NCBI GenBank assembly: GCA_030149525.1
Contig: JASBRJ010000157.1
Span: forward strand, 1 to 41,367
DNA from: a bacterium
GTDB lineage: Bacteria > Vulcanimicrobiota > Xenobia > Xenobiales > JADMJV01
Reading direction: 5' to 3'
Length of the DNA: 41,367 nucleotides
In this document: positions 14,388 through 22,465 of the stretch, in pieces
Numbering within the stretch: the stretch's first letter is position 1
How the letters are laid out: every line of letters begins with the position of its first letter
Made by a program: the position numbers and the translations under genes
Notes under the pieces: generated by a model
Databases searched by the model: none
What the model was told of the DNA's origin: nothing
Seen by the model: only the letters and a program-made list of their open reading frames with translations

Positions 14388-15166
14388 CCCATCATCCAGG
14401 TCGACGGGTCACGAAACTCCGGCGGCAACTGCTCCGACTTGAGATACGCTTTTTCAAAAACTTTTTCGAACGCCTCCACCGGCATGATCTGATGACCCTT
14501 ACCATCTAGCTTCGAGCCCTCAAACGGCGTGGCGAACTCGCCTTCCGGGTCTCGAAGAGTGACGACCCCGTCGGTGATATCCGTGAGAAGCATCTGATGT
14601 CCACGACCCTTTCCCGTCTTAAGAACGACCGGAATCGGCTCTTCATCACATGCCCGGTCGAGAACTGTGGAGTCGGGATTGGACTTGGTCCAGGTGGGGT
14701 CGTTGGTGAGTTGGCGCAACATTTCTTGAGTCTGCCAGGTGCCCAGGCCGCTAGCTTGGACCCCGTCATGAGTGTGGTTAAGGCTGGAATAGCTGCCTCG
14801 TAGAGCTCCTGCAGCCCGCTCGGCCCCGTCGAAAATGGCCGCCTGCACCAGTCGCTCCATCAGATTGCGGTCGGTGCCGTCGTCCAGGAGGGAGTCTTCG
14901 ATTCGAAAAAGAGAATGCCCGGAGGCGGTTTCGGCTACGCCCTCGGGTGAGGCTAACTCTCCCACCAGTTCCACGAACTCTTCAGGGTCGGTCTGAGCCA
15001 GATAGCTCTGCAACACGGCTGGAACACACATGTGGGGATGGAGACCCTGGTCCACCTTGTCGGGGTTTTCAAGAGCTTCTTCCACCTGGCTCACCAACTC
15101 GTCTCGGTTGATCCCTGGAGCAAACGGTTGGATTCTTAGCCTATTGAGAGCAGGATTGACTTTCAC
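14384..15166 (-). CDS. Possible papain/C39-like cysteine peptidase or effector
   Basis: The 260-residue protein starts at GTG and has no signal peptide. A candidate catalytic cysteine lies in LHPHMCVPAVLQSYLA (about residue 48). A candidate histidine lies in GKGRGHQMLLTDITDG (about 194), followed by VTLRDPEG. Cys ... GHxxLxxxI ... RDP is the layout of papain-like C39-type folds, in which C-x-P-A resembles C-x-P-A/C-G-P-A. The region between is mostly helical. I do not recognise a named family, and nothing in the sequence shows how it might be exported. It is monocistronic on the minus strand and divergent from the gene at 15262. Confidence 0.6.
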   Translation of the reverse strand: MKVNPALNRLRIQPFAPGINRDELVSQVEEALENPDKVDQGLHPHMCVPAVLQSYLAQTDPEEFVELVGELASPEGVAETASGHSLFRIEDSLLDDGTDRNLMERLVQAAIFDGAERAAGALRGSYSSLNHTHDGVQASGLGTWQTQEMLRQLTNDPTWTKSNPDSTVLDRACDEEPIPVVLKTGKGRGHQMLLTDITDGVVTLRDPEGEFATPFEGSKLDGKGHQIMPVEAFEKVFEKAYLKSEQLPPEFRDPSTWMMG

Positions 15167-15261
15167 AGCCCCACTTAACCCTATCTACCTGAAATTTCGA
15201 TGAAAGGTGTTCGGCTCATGTTCGGTGGGAAGGATGAAGATAGGCGAGAAGGGACTTTCCC

Positions 15262-16107
15262 GTGAGCACAACCTTTTTTAGCAAGATCGAACGAACAGGT
15301 AAGGGAGATCTGACTCTCTTTCGCGATGCCGTAATCACTTACTGCGCGGCACTGCGCGCCAAGAAGCCCTTCCACTGCGAGGCTCACCCTGAAGCGGTCC
15401 CTTTATTGAAGTGGCTGGGGGTGGAGTTTCAAGCTGAGGGACAGGGAGAAAAGAGTTATGCCGATCCAAGCCGGGTCGCTCTTTACACCAATCCCACAAG
15501 GCTGCCGCAAACAGGAGGTCTCCCCACTTGCTCTTTAGCCGATTTTCGGGAACGGGGGCTGCTGGGAACAACTCTCTTTGCCGCTCTGGTGCGCTCCAGT
15601 TACGGTCCCGACGAGCCGGGATACTTCCCCACACAATCGGAGCTCGGTTTCTATTTTGAGGACTCTCTCATCCGAGACGGCGAGGTTCTGTGGGATGAAG
15701 ATTACCTCACCGAATGTCAGGAGTTCTTCTTCGAGGAGTTGACTCCGGACGAACTCCTAGCCAACACTCTGGATGCTTGTCAGGGGGTAGGCGAAGACGT
15801 CGAGAACTACCGCGCCGAACTGAAGGGAGTTCTCTTTTTGATCGGCGAGCGGGAGCAAAACCTGAAGCCTCTCAAAGGCTTCCTTGAACGACTTCTTCAG
15901 CCCGGCTCTCAGATGCCTCAGCTCCAGGAGTTCCTCAACGGCATTTCCCAATGGGACAGAGAGACGGTTCATCAAGCCTGGGTCGCTCTGAGCTCCGAGT
16001 CTAAGGAGTCGATTGAGCGCGAGCTTATCGGCCAGGCGCAAGTCGAACCGCAAGACATCTTACTGGCCTGTGGTCGTGACCTGCTCCATCGGAGAGCCGG
16101 CCGATGA
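15262..16107 (+). CDS. Hypothetical protein coupled to recJ
   Basis: This 281-residue protein begins at GTG 15262 with GAAGGGA upstream. It is soluble and mostly helical in its second half. The first 120 residues mix beta and loop segments (LTLFRDAVITYCAALRAKK; VPLLKWLGVEF). I recognise no domain. Its last 4 bases overlap the recJ start, implying translational coupling and a possible role with RecJ in DNA repair or recombination. The coding frame has no internal defects. Function is unknown. Confidence 0.75.
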   Translation: MSTTFFSKIERTGKGDLTLFRDAVITYCAALRAKKPFHCEAHPEAVPLLKWLGVEFQAEGQGEKSYADPSRVALYTNPTRLPQTGGLPTCSLADFRERGLLGTTLFAALVRSSYGPDEPGYFPTQSELGFYFEDSLIRDGEVLWDEDYLTECQEFFFEELTPDELLANTLDACQGVGEDVENYRAELKGVLFLIGEREQNLKPLKGFLERLLQPGSQMPQLQEFLNGISQWDRETVHQAWVALSSESKESIERELIGQAQVEPQDILLACGRDLLHRRAGR

Positions 16108-18497
16108 TCTCAGGCTCAACACTCCGTTTTCGTCGAGCCACTCCAGAGGCGGTAAAGCGGCTGCGCCGGCAGGTTCCCACCCTCACCCCACTGGTGGCCG
16201 AAATGTTGGTGGCCAGAGGATACGAGACCCCAGAAGCCGTTCACGGCTTTTTTCATCCCTCCCCCGAGGCTCTCCACGACCCCATGCTTTTCCAGGATAT
16301 GGAGAAGGCGGTGGACTTGCTGAGAAACGCTCTGGGAGACGGGCAAAGAGTCCTCATCCAAGGCGACTACGACTGCGACGGTGTATGCGGCACGAGTCTT
16401 CTCGTGGAGGCGCTTCAGGAGATCGGAGCCGATGTGGACTATCACGTGCCCGACCGCTTCGCTGAAGGCTACGGTCTCTCAATGAAGGCGGTAGAGCGAT
16501 GCCGAGACGAAGGTTTCGGCCTTCTTCTCACGGTGGATTGTGGTTCTTCGTCTCACAACGAAATCGAGGCAGCCAAGGAACTCGGCGTCACGGTCATCGT
16601 CACCGACCATCACCACGTTCCCGAGAATCCGCCTCAACCTCATGCGTTCATCAATCCGCAGCGACCGGACTGCCCCTATCCTTTCAAGGGTATCTGCGGT
16701 ACCGGAGTTGCCTACAAGCTTATCCAGGCCTTGCGCAAGCAGAGCGGAGCCGAACCGGCTCATTTTCTCGATCTGGTGGCCCTGGCAACGGTGGCCGACG
16801 TGGTCCCGTTGATCGACGAGAATCGTGTTCTGGTTCAACTGGGTTTGCAGGAGTTGGGACGCTCTCGGCGAGAGGGTCTCACCGCGCTCCTGGAGGTTTC
16901 CGGCCGTTCCGGGCGCGACGTGGTTGACGCCTTTACGGTGGGCTTCACCCTGGGTCCACGACTCAACGCTGCGGGCCGTCTGGAGCATGCCAAGCACGGT
17001 GTGGAATTGATGCTCAGTCGCTCTCTTGCCGAATCACGAAAGCTTGCCACTCATCTCGATTCCCTCAACGAGCAGCGCAAAGAAGCTGAACGCGCCATCC
17101 AGGCCGAGATCGAGGAGCGCTTTTCTCGGGACCCCAAGAGGTTTCAAAACGGAGCCATTGTGGAGTGGGGAGAAGGCTGGCATGAAGGAGTCATAGGTAT
17201 CACTGCCGGACGCCTGGCCGAAAAGTACGGCGTCCCGACCCTCGTGATAGCCACCTCTGGCGAAAAGGCTAAGGGCTCCGGACGTTCCCCTGAGAATGTG
17301 GATCTCTACCAGGCCCTTCATCAATGCCGATCTGTCTTCTCCAAGTACGGTGGTCACCCCCGGGCTGGTGGCTTCTCACTCCCGGCGGAAAACCTGGAAA
17401 GCCTGAGAGAGAAATTCACCCAGGCCGCCCAGGAACTCCGAAACGGCGAAGCTCCCGTTTGGCTCGACGGATGTCTCACTCTTCAACAGGTGACTCTCGA
17501 TCTGGTCAAGGAGCTGGAGAGAATGGAGCCGTTTGGCGAGGCCAATCCCAAACCGAATTTCTTGCTGGAAGGCGTGGAGATTCTCCATCAACGTCTGGTG
17601 GGAGCCTCCGGGGATCATCTTCAGTTGGAGATTCAACAGGTGGGGGAGAGGCGAAGAGCCATCGCCTTCAGACAAGCCGACTCTGCCAACCAGATCAAGA
17701 CTCAGGACTACCGATATGATTTGCGCTGTGAACTGGGGCGCGATATGTTCCGCGGCCAAGAGCAGCTCAAGATTCAAGTCTCCGGTGTCGTCAGGCCGCC
17801 GTGCCAGGAGAGGCCTGAAAGAGAGCTTTCCGTCCACGATTTTCGTCACTTGCGAGGTCGCAGAAAAGCGCTGGAATCCTGGATGGCAGAGAGCCCCGAG
17901 CATCTGGCGGTTTGTCGGGACCCGGATAAAGCTGAACAAGCCTACCCCGAGATGGCCGGCCGATTTTTCACCTACGAAGACTGCCCTGAGGGGTGTCGAG
18001 GTCTGGCGCTCCTCACCCCTCCTGATGATCTCGCTCAACTGGAGCAACTTATGACAGAGGTTCAACCGGCACGGCTCGCCGTCATCTTCGGAATGAACGA
18101 GATTGAGCGCTCGCTGACTCAGATGAGAACTCGAACTTGGGGGCGCAAGCAAGCTGTGGCTCTCTGGCAAATGCTGCGAACCCTGGGGCCGAAGGAGATC
18201 GAGAGCCGAGTTCTCGTTCGAGAGGCAGCCGAAAAGTTGAGCTTGGACCCAACCGCCACAGCTCAGATCATGGCGGCTTTCGTGCAGACGGAGGCGTTGC
18301 GTGAGACCGGTCCAGGGCGTCTGGCTATCGGTCAAGCCAACGGCATGAAGCTCGAGGACACCGAAGCCTTCAAAAATCAGCCCGTCGCCCTGGAGAATCT
18401 TCTTGAGGTGAGAGCGTTCTTTTCCGGTCCTAATCTAGGAGAACGACTGGCTCAGCGTTGGCCATGTCTTGTGAGTCGAGAGTCGGTTGCGGTTTAA
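16104..18497 (+). CDS. recJ: Single-stranded-DNA exonuclease RecJ
   Basis: The 797-residue protein is a 5'-3' single-strand exonuclease for recombination and mismatch repair. The DHH phosphoesterase motifs are present: DYDCDG (88-93), LLTVDCG, TDHHH (167-171) and ATVADVVPL. The DHHA1 domain shows WHEGVIGITAGRLAEKYG and SGRSPENVDLYQAL, with GGHPRAGGF. Manganese-ligand aspartates and histidines are intact. An OB-fold region follows (about 455-570), then a C-terminal extension of about 230 residues. The total is longer than E. coli RecJ (about 577) and closer to the Bacillus and Deinococcus forms with a fourth domain. The last 68 bases overlap the convergent prsW gene. Confidence 0.93.
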   Translation: MISGSTLRFRRATPEAVKRLRRQVPTLTPLVAEMLVARGYETPEAVHGFFHPSPEALHDPMLFQDMEKAVDLLRNALGDGQRVLIQGDYDCDGVCGTSLLVEALQEIGADVDYHVPDRFAEGYGLSMKAVERCRDEGFGLLLTVDCGSSSHNEIEAAKELGVTVIVTDHHHVPENPPQPHAFINPQRPDCPYPFKGICGTGVAYKLIQALRKQSGAEPAHFLDLVALATVADVVPLIDENRVLVQLGLQELGRSRREGLTALLEVSGRSGRDVVDAFTVGFTLGPRLNAAGRLEHAKHGVELMLSRSLAESRKLATHLDSLNEQRKEAERAIQAEIEERFSRDPKRFQNGAIVEWGEGWHEGVIGITAGRLAEKYGVPTLVIATSGEKAKGSGRSPENVDLYQALHQCRSVFSKYGGHPRAGGFSLPAENLESLREKFTQAAQELRNGEAPVWLDGCLTLQQVTLDLVKELERMEPFGEANPKPNFLLEGVEILHQRLVGASGDHLQLEIQQVGERRRAIAFRQADSANQIKTQDYRYDLRCELGRDMFRGQEQLKIQVSGVVRPPCQERPERELSVHDFRHLRGRRKALESWMAESPEHLAVCRDPDKAEQAYPEMAGRFFTYEDCPEGCRGLALLTPPDDLAQLEQLMTEVQPARLAVIFGMNEIERSLTQMRTRTWGRKQAVALWQMLRTLGPKEIESRVLVREAAEKLSLDPTATAQIMAAFVQTEALRETGPGRLAIGQANGMKLEDTEAFKNQPVALENLLEVRAFFSGPNLGERLAQRWPCLVSRESVAV

Positions 18498-19185
18498 AAG
18501 CGTGAGGTGAAGCGGCCACACTTTTTCGAATCTTCCACAGTGCCAAGGCCCAGAAAATTCCCATCATGGGGAACACGGTCAGCACGATAAGGGGCACCTG
18601 AGTAAAAAGGACGAAATCGTACAAACCGTGGGCAAGTGTGGCGACAGCGACGGCGATGATTCTATAGCGGCGCTGATCTTCCGGGTGATCGGTGAATTTT
18701 GAAAGTCCTATAAAGTAGCCCATGAAAACGGCAAAAAACGCGTGGGCCGGCAGGGACAGGAAGGCCCTCATAATCCCCACTCCATAGCCGCCGCTGGCGA
18801 CATAGAGAATATTCTCCGCTATGGCAAACCCCAGTGAGGCCGCCACGCAGTAGACGATGCCGTCGTAAGGTTCGTCGAGCTCCGGATCATCATAGATCTT
18901 CTTCTTGACCACCCAGTACTTACACAGTTCTTCGCTCAATCCGATGACCAGGAAGGCACGAATAGCCAACCAGAGCATGCTTTTTTGGGACAGCCCTGAG
19001 ATCTTGAGGAGAGTTGGGTCGAGAATCAGTTCGAGAAGGATCGCGGGAAGGATACTCAGGGCTCCCCAACCCATAATTTTCATGACCAGTTCGGTGGGTT
19101 CCGGTTCGTGGCGGTCTTTCTTGTAGAAGTACATCATCAAAAGAACGCCCGGCATGACCGCCAGGGCGAGTAGGGGATTGCTCAT
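18430..19185 (-). CDS. prsW: PrsW-type intramembrane metalloprotease
   Basis: The 251-residue polytopic membrane protein has the PrsW/CAAX-protease-like signature. It includes E85-E86-x-x-K89 (LSEELCKYW), FAIAEN with E124 and N125, H148 (SLPAHAFFAVFMGY), and H186 with D190 (LAHGLYDFVLF). About seven membrane segments are visible. PrsW proteases cleave membrane anti-sigma factors in Firmicutes; relatives elsewhere have unknown targets. The start has AGGGAAG upstream. The 3' end runs 68 bases into the recJ coding region on the opposite strand, so the C-terminal tail (about 22 residues, beyond the last helix) is encoded antisense to recJ. Confidence 0.88.
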   Translation of the reverse strand: MSNPLLALAVMPGVLLMMYFYKKDRHEPEPTELVMKIMGWGALSILPAILLELILDPTLLKISGLSQKSMLWLAIRAFLVIGLSEELCKYWVVKKKIYDDPELDEPYDGIVYCVAASLGFAIAENILYVASGGYGVGIMRAFLSLPAHAFFAVFMGYFIGLSKFTDHPEDQRRYRIIAVAVATLAHGLYDFVLFTQVPLIVLTVFPMMGIFWALALWKIRKSVAASPHAFKPQPTLDSQDMANAEPVVLLD

Positions 19186-19203
19186 TGTGGAAACTTCCCT
19201 GTC

Positions 19204-19228
19204 AACAAAAAAGGGCCTTGCGGCCCTT
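19204..19228 (-). terminator. Rho-independent terminator for the minus-strand gene at 19255
   Basis: AAGGGCC (19211-19217) and GGCCCTT (19222-19228) form a 7-bp stem with a 4-nt loop. Read on the minus strand it is followed by TTTTTTG. It lies just beyond the stop at 19255 and shortly before the start of prsW. Confidence 0.8.
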
Positions 19229-19254
19229 GTCGTTGAGAGCTTCCGACCCGTCTT

Positions 19255-19623
19255 TCAGAAGAAGCCTCGGTTCTGAAAACTGTTGATGTTGATATTGAGG
19301 CCGCCTGGCTGACCGCCAAAACTTTGGCCGCCAGCTGCACCGCCGGATTGCATTTGGCCCATAAGGCGAATCATCATGGACATCAGCTGAAGCATCTGTT
19401 GCTGAGGAGATTTGGGGCCCTGATTGCGTCGTCCACGTTTGCCGCCGTGGCAAGCTTTGCCCTTGCCTTTTCCTTTGCCGGCGCCTTTCCCCTTACCGTT
19501 GTGACACGGAGTGGGCTGTTGGCAGCCGCCGGGAAGAATTCCCTGAGGCAGACCGGGAGGTCCTGGAAGATTGATATTGATGTTGAGGCCTGGGGGACGA
19601 TTGAGAGCGAGTGGTAGTGACAT
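19255..19623 (-). CDS. Low-complexity protein with GLNININ motifs at both ends
   Basis: The 122-residue protein starts at ATG 19623 with AAGGAG at good spacing. It contains PGLNININLPG near the N-terminus and PGGLNININSF near the C-terminus. Between them lie a Lys/Gly stretch (GKGKGAGKGKGKGKACHGGK) and a Gln/Met segment (QQQMLQLMSMMIRLMGQM). The C-terminal GGAAGGQSFGGQPGG is glycine-rich. The duplicated Asn/Ile motif could nucleate beta-type assembly; this is speculative. There is no clear signal peptide. A terminator follows the stop. I recognise no family. Confidence 0.7.
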   Translation of the reverse strand: MSLPLALNRPPGLNININLPGPPGLPQGILPGGCQQPTPCHNGKGKGAGKGKGKGKACHGGKRGRRNQGPKSPQQQMLQLMSMMIRLMGQMQSGGAAGGQSFGGQPGGLNININSFQNRGFF

Positions 19624-19773
19624 AGGTAAGTCTCCTTGTTATCTGTTGTTGACTTCACGCTACCAGAGTTTTTGACTCAATATTTTAGCACGGTTGTAAC
19701 AAATTGTTTTCAAATGCCAACAGTGTGTAAAGTTCTGTTAAACGGATGTAAAAGATCGCTTTGGGTCGCGCTG

Positions 19774-20559
19774 CTACAGCGTCCAGAGCTTTCGACGGTA
19801 GGCTCCATACGCCAGGACCGCGATCATCAGGAAGGCCAGCATAACCTTTGCTGTTGCTTTGAGGATTTTTACCGGGCCATCCTCATAGCGCCAAGGTTTC
19901 GTAAAGAAGTCTCGGATGAGATACTCAAACATGGCGGGAGTCACGAGGTCTCTTGCGTGGCGCTTGTTGAGATACTCGACGTCCCTCAACTTCTTCGACA
20001 TGTCACCTTCGTGATCTGGGATGCCGTCACCGTTATGGTCGTGCCCATCATGGTCGTCGTGATCATGACCGACATGCTCGGCTTCGCTGTGGTCAGGTTG
20101 CCCGTCTCCGTCGTGGTCGTGATCGCCATGCTCTTCGTCGGCGTGGTCTTGAAGGCCGTCCCCATCGTGATCATGATCGGTCTTTATCTGAAGTAACTCC
20201 ACTTCAAAGTTAAGAAACGAATCCCCCGGTATAACACCCTGGTCGATCGGCCCGTAGCCTAACTCCGGAGGGATGCGAGCCATTCGCCGCTCCCCGATCT
20301 GCATGCCGATCACGGCCTCGGAAAAGCCTGGGATGATACCGTCTTGACCGACGACAAATCGGAAGGGGTCCCGTTTACTTCGATTTTCGACGATAAGGTC
20401 GTTATCCAGAGTGAGCTTGTAGGCAACCACGGCGACCATGCCGGATTCAATTTTTGGGCCCTCTCCTTTTTCAAGAACCTTAATGGTGACTTCCGGGGCA
20501 GCCAGGGCTACCTGAAACGCCAGGAGCAGGAGAAAAAAGGAGGCGACTGTTGCCTTCAT
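19774..20559 (-). CDS. Membrane-anchored FKBP isomerase with Asp/His-rich metal-binding repeats
   Basis: The 261-residue protein starts with a signal peptide (residues 1-20). An FKBP-type peptidyl-prolyl isomerase domain follows (about 38-128; VGQDGIIPGFSEAVIGMQIGERR, IPPELGYG, SFLNFEVELLQI). Residues 128-185 carry repeated calcium-loop-like units (DHDGDGLQDH, DHDGDGQPDH, DHNGDGIPDH) mixed with many histidines (HVGHDHDDHDGHDH). A C-terminal transmembrane helix (about 232-253) ends in RRKLWTL. The FKBP domain would face the periplasm, folding exported proteins, while the His/Asp region could bind Ca, Zn, Ni or Cu, as the His-rich tail of SlyD binds Ni. It overlaps the upstream ABC permease gene by 4 bases. 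Confidence 0.87.
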   Translation of the reverse strand: MKATVASFFLLLLAFQVALAAPEVTIKVLEKGEGPKIESGMVAVVAYKLTLDNDLIVENRSKRDPFRFVVGQDGIIPGFSEAVIGMQIGERRMARIPPELGYGPIDQGVIPGDSFLNFEVELLQIKTDHDHDGDGLQDHADEEHGDHDHDGDGQPDHSEAEHVGHDHDDHDGHDHNGDGIPDHEGDMSKKLRDVEYLNKRHARDLVTPAMFEYLIRDFFTKPWRYEDGPVKILKATAKVMLAFLMIAVLAYGAYRRKLWTL

Positions 20560-21332
20560 AGGTCTCGGCTCCCGAAGAGGAAAGTGGCGATCAAAACTGA
20601 GACGGCCACCCAGGCCATGGCATAGAGCGTCATGCTCACAGGGTAGAGAGGATTGTAGTAAAGTTGGTGGACGACGGCGTCTTTTAGATTGAAGAGTGAC
20701 AGGTCGGGAACGATGGACTTGAGGAGTCGAGCAAAGCCGGCCGAGAATGGGCTGTCTCTGTCTTCGACCAGGAAGAATCGGATGAACGCTTGGGGTAGGA
20801 TACCCACTAGATAGACGAACGCCCCAGCCGTGCCGGTGAGGGCGGGACTCGCCTTGGTGGAGATAGCCAAACAGACGGCTGTTATCACCGCTCCCTGAAG
20901 GAAGAAGCCGTAGACGGCGACCAAAAGCGAAAGGTCTATTTTACCGGTCATGAAGGCCAGCGCCGTAGTAAAGGCTGCTCCCAGCAGCAACAGGCTGGCA
21001 CCAAGTATGGTGATATTGGCCACGAAATGAGACAGGATATACTGGTAACGTCTGACGGGTCGTACCAACAGAGTGTGAACACTCCGGTTCTCGAGTTCTC
21101 GTGGGATGGAGGAGGATGTCACAAAAATGGCTAGGCCCACTGCGAAGAAGTTCATGATGGTCAGCCCGAAATCGGTAGAGACTCTGGAAAAGCCGTTGGT
21201 TCCCAAACTGAACTGGTGCACATAGAGCGGCAAACCCATAAGCAGGAGGGCCAGCAGCAAGGTGGCCAGATGTATCTGTCGCCTTAGGCTACCGGCTAGA
21301 TTGAGTTTTGTCAGGGCTACAACGGCTCTCAT
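20556..21332 (-). CDS. ABC-2 type permease subunit
   Basis: The 258-residue membrane protein has six predicted hydrophobic segments. It has the ABC-2 permease features: an N-terminal helix, RELENRSVHTLLVRPVRRYQYILSHF, and the usual end segment. This family moves drugs, polysaccharides or lipids with a separate ATPase subunit. No ATPase gene lies adjacent in the window. Its stop overlaps the FKBP start by the ATGA arrangement, implying that a periplasmic isomerase is made with it. Substrate is unknown. Confidence 0.8.
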   Translation of the reverse strand: MRAVVALTKLNLAGSLRRQIHLATLLLALLLMGLPLYVHQFSLGTNGFSRVSTDFGLTIMNFFAVGLAIFVTSSSIPRELENRSVHTLLVRPVRRYQYILSHFVANITILGASLLLLGAAFTTALAFMTGKIDLSLLVAVYGFFLQGAVITAVCLAISTKASPALTGTAGAFVYLVGILPQAFIRFFLVEDRDSPFSAGFARLLKSIVPDLSLFNLKDAVVHQLYYNPLYPVSMTLYAMAWVAVSVLIATFLFGSRDL

Positions 21333-21390
21333 GAGTGCTGTTGTTCAAATACCTTGCCGTCGGTTGCTCTACCTGCCCAACTTTGTTTGC

Positions 21391-21951
21391 TTAGCGATTC
21401 TTTTGAAGTTCTTCGGCAATGGCGTTAAGGTCGCCCATAATCTGCTGAACATCCTGTTTGTCGATATTGGAGCTCACTAGAACGGACTGAGCGGAATTCA
21501 GTGCGGCCTGGACTTCCTCGGGCGGGATGTTGGCACTGTTCATCACGTCGGCCACCGACTGGGCGAGAAGAGCTTGCTCTGCTTTTGTCAGATTGCCGTC
21601 GGCGAGGGCGGTAGAAAGATCGTTTGCCAACTTGTCGACGCTTGCCTGAGAAGGCTTTTGAGTGCCCTGCGCCAGGGTTAGGAGGTCTGCCGAGAGTTGA
21701 TCTTTCTGAGCCTGTGTGACCTCCGACTCGCCCTTGATTCTCATCAAGTCCTGTTTCAGTTTACTGATATTTGCCTGTTGCTGGGCCGATGGAGTGGGCC
21801 CGCTTCTTGCTTCCGTGGAGCGTTCTCCAGAGGTGGCCGGTCGAGTGCGAGTCGTGCTCTGGACTTGACCACCCCGATGGGGGCGGGCATCGGCGGACCC
21901 GGCTATCAGGAGTAGCATCGACATGAAGATTGCAAGCTGTTTTCGTTTCAT
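21391..21951 (-). CDS. Secreted helical protein, hypothetical
   Basis: The 186-residue protein begins with a signal peptide (MKRKQLAIFMSMLLLIAGSADA) and a ribosome-binding GGAGA 5 bases upstream. A disordered Ser/Thr/Pro linker (RPHRGGQVQSTTRTRPATSG) is followed by helical repeats of about 35-40 residues containing the pattern 'DLS.AL.DG.LT..E...L'. Examples are LTLAQGTQ, DLSTALADGNLTKAEQALLAQSVADVMNSANIP and NSAQSVLVSSNIDKQDVQQI. I recognise no family. It precedes the ABC permease gene on the same strand by 59 bases, so it could be in the same transcription unit. Confidence 0.7.
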   Translation of the reverse strand: MKRKQLAIFMSMLLLIAGSADARPHRGGQVQSTTRTRPATSGERSTEARSGPTPSAQQQANISKLKQDLMRIKGESEVTQAQKDQLSADLLTLAQGTQKPSQASVDKLANDLSTALADGNLTKAEQALLAQSVADVMNSANIPPEEVQAALNSAQSVLVSSNIDKQDVQQIMGDLNAIAEELQKNR

Positions 21952-22141
21952 AAGGTCTCCAAGAAATCTGATGGCTTCATTAAACTGGTGATCTTTGAGG
22001 AATTTACCTCACTTTGTGAAGATTGTATGAATGCGGCACGTAGTTTTAGTAGTTAATATTTGCGCAAAAAGCTTTTTTGTGGCATTATCTACGAGCATTT
22101 GCCTGTTTCTCTGCGCAGATTATCCATTTTTATTGTTTGAG

Positions 22142-22170
22142 TTGAAATGGTTTTGTTTTCATGTTAAGAT
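22142..22170 (+). promoter_or_regulatory. Sigma70-type promoter for rpsU
   Basis: TTGAAA (22142-22147) and TAAGAT (22165-22170) are separated by 17 bases, with an extended TG two bases ahead of the -10. The start of rpsU lies 47 bases after the -10 box. The surrounding DNA is distinctly AT-rich relative to the flanking genes. Confidence 0.75.
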
Positions 22171-22216
22171 GGTTTAGAGATAAACTTAAATTTCATTCTT
22201 GAAGAAAGGAGAACTC

Positions 22217-22426
22217 ATGGAAGTCATAGTTAAAGACAACGACACCCTCGAAGATGCCCTTAGGCGATTCCGAAAAAAGTGTCAGAAAGCTGGACTCTTC
22301 AGCGAACTGAAGCAGCGAAGTCACTACACAAAACCCAGCGAAGAGCGTATCATCGCTCAGCGCAAAGCAGAGCGCCGTGAAATGAAGCGTCTACGAAAAC
22401 AGCGTCGACGAAGTCGTTTTTGGTAA
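22217..22426 (+). CDS. rpsU: Ribosomal protein bS21
   Basis: The 69-residue protein matches bS21: VKDNDTLEDALRRFRKKCQKAGLFSELKQRSHYTKPSEERI and an Arg/Lys-rich C-terminus (RREMKRLRKQRRRS). It is a 30S subunit protein involved in initiation with mRNA. The start at ATG 22217, with AAAGGAG 7 bases upstream, gives the usual bS21 length, so a longer frame starting at 22199 is rejected. Its promoter is at 22142-22170. It is followed in the same frame by the gene with the non-standard start at about 22466. Confidence 0.95.
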   Translation: MEVIVKDNDTLEDALRRFRKKCQKAGLFSELKQRSHYTKPSEERIIAQRKAERREMKRLRKQRRRSRFW

Positions 22427-22465
22427 AAAATTTCGCGGCCGCAGGCCGTACAGTTAAGGAGACTG

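Noticed and set aside
17376-18335. 319-residue minus-strand frame within recJ
   Set aside because: It is antisense to the conserved recJ coding region and shows no family features.
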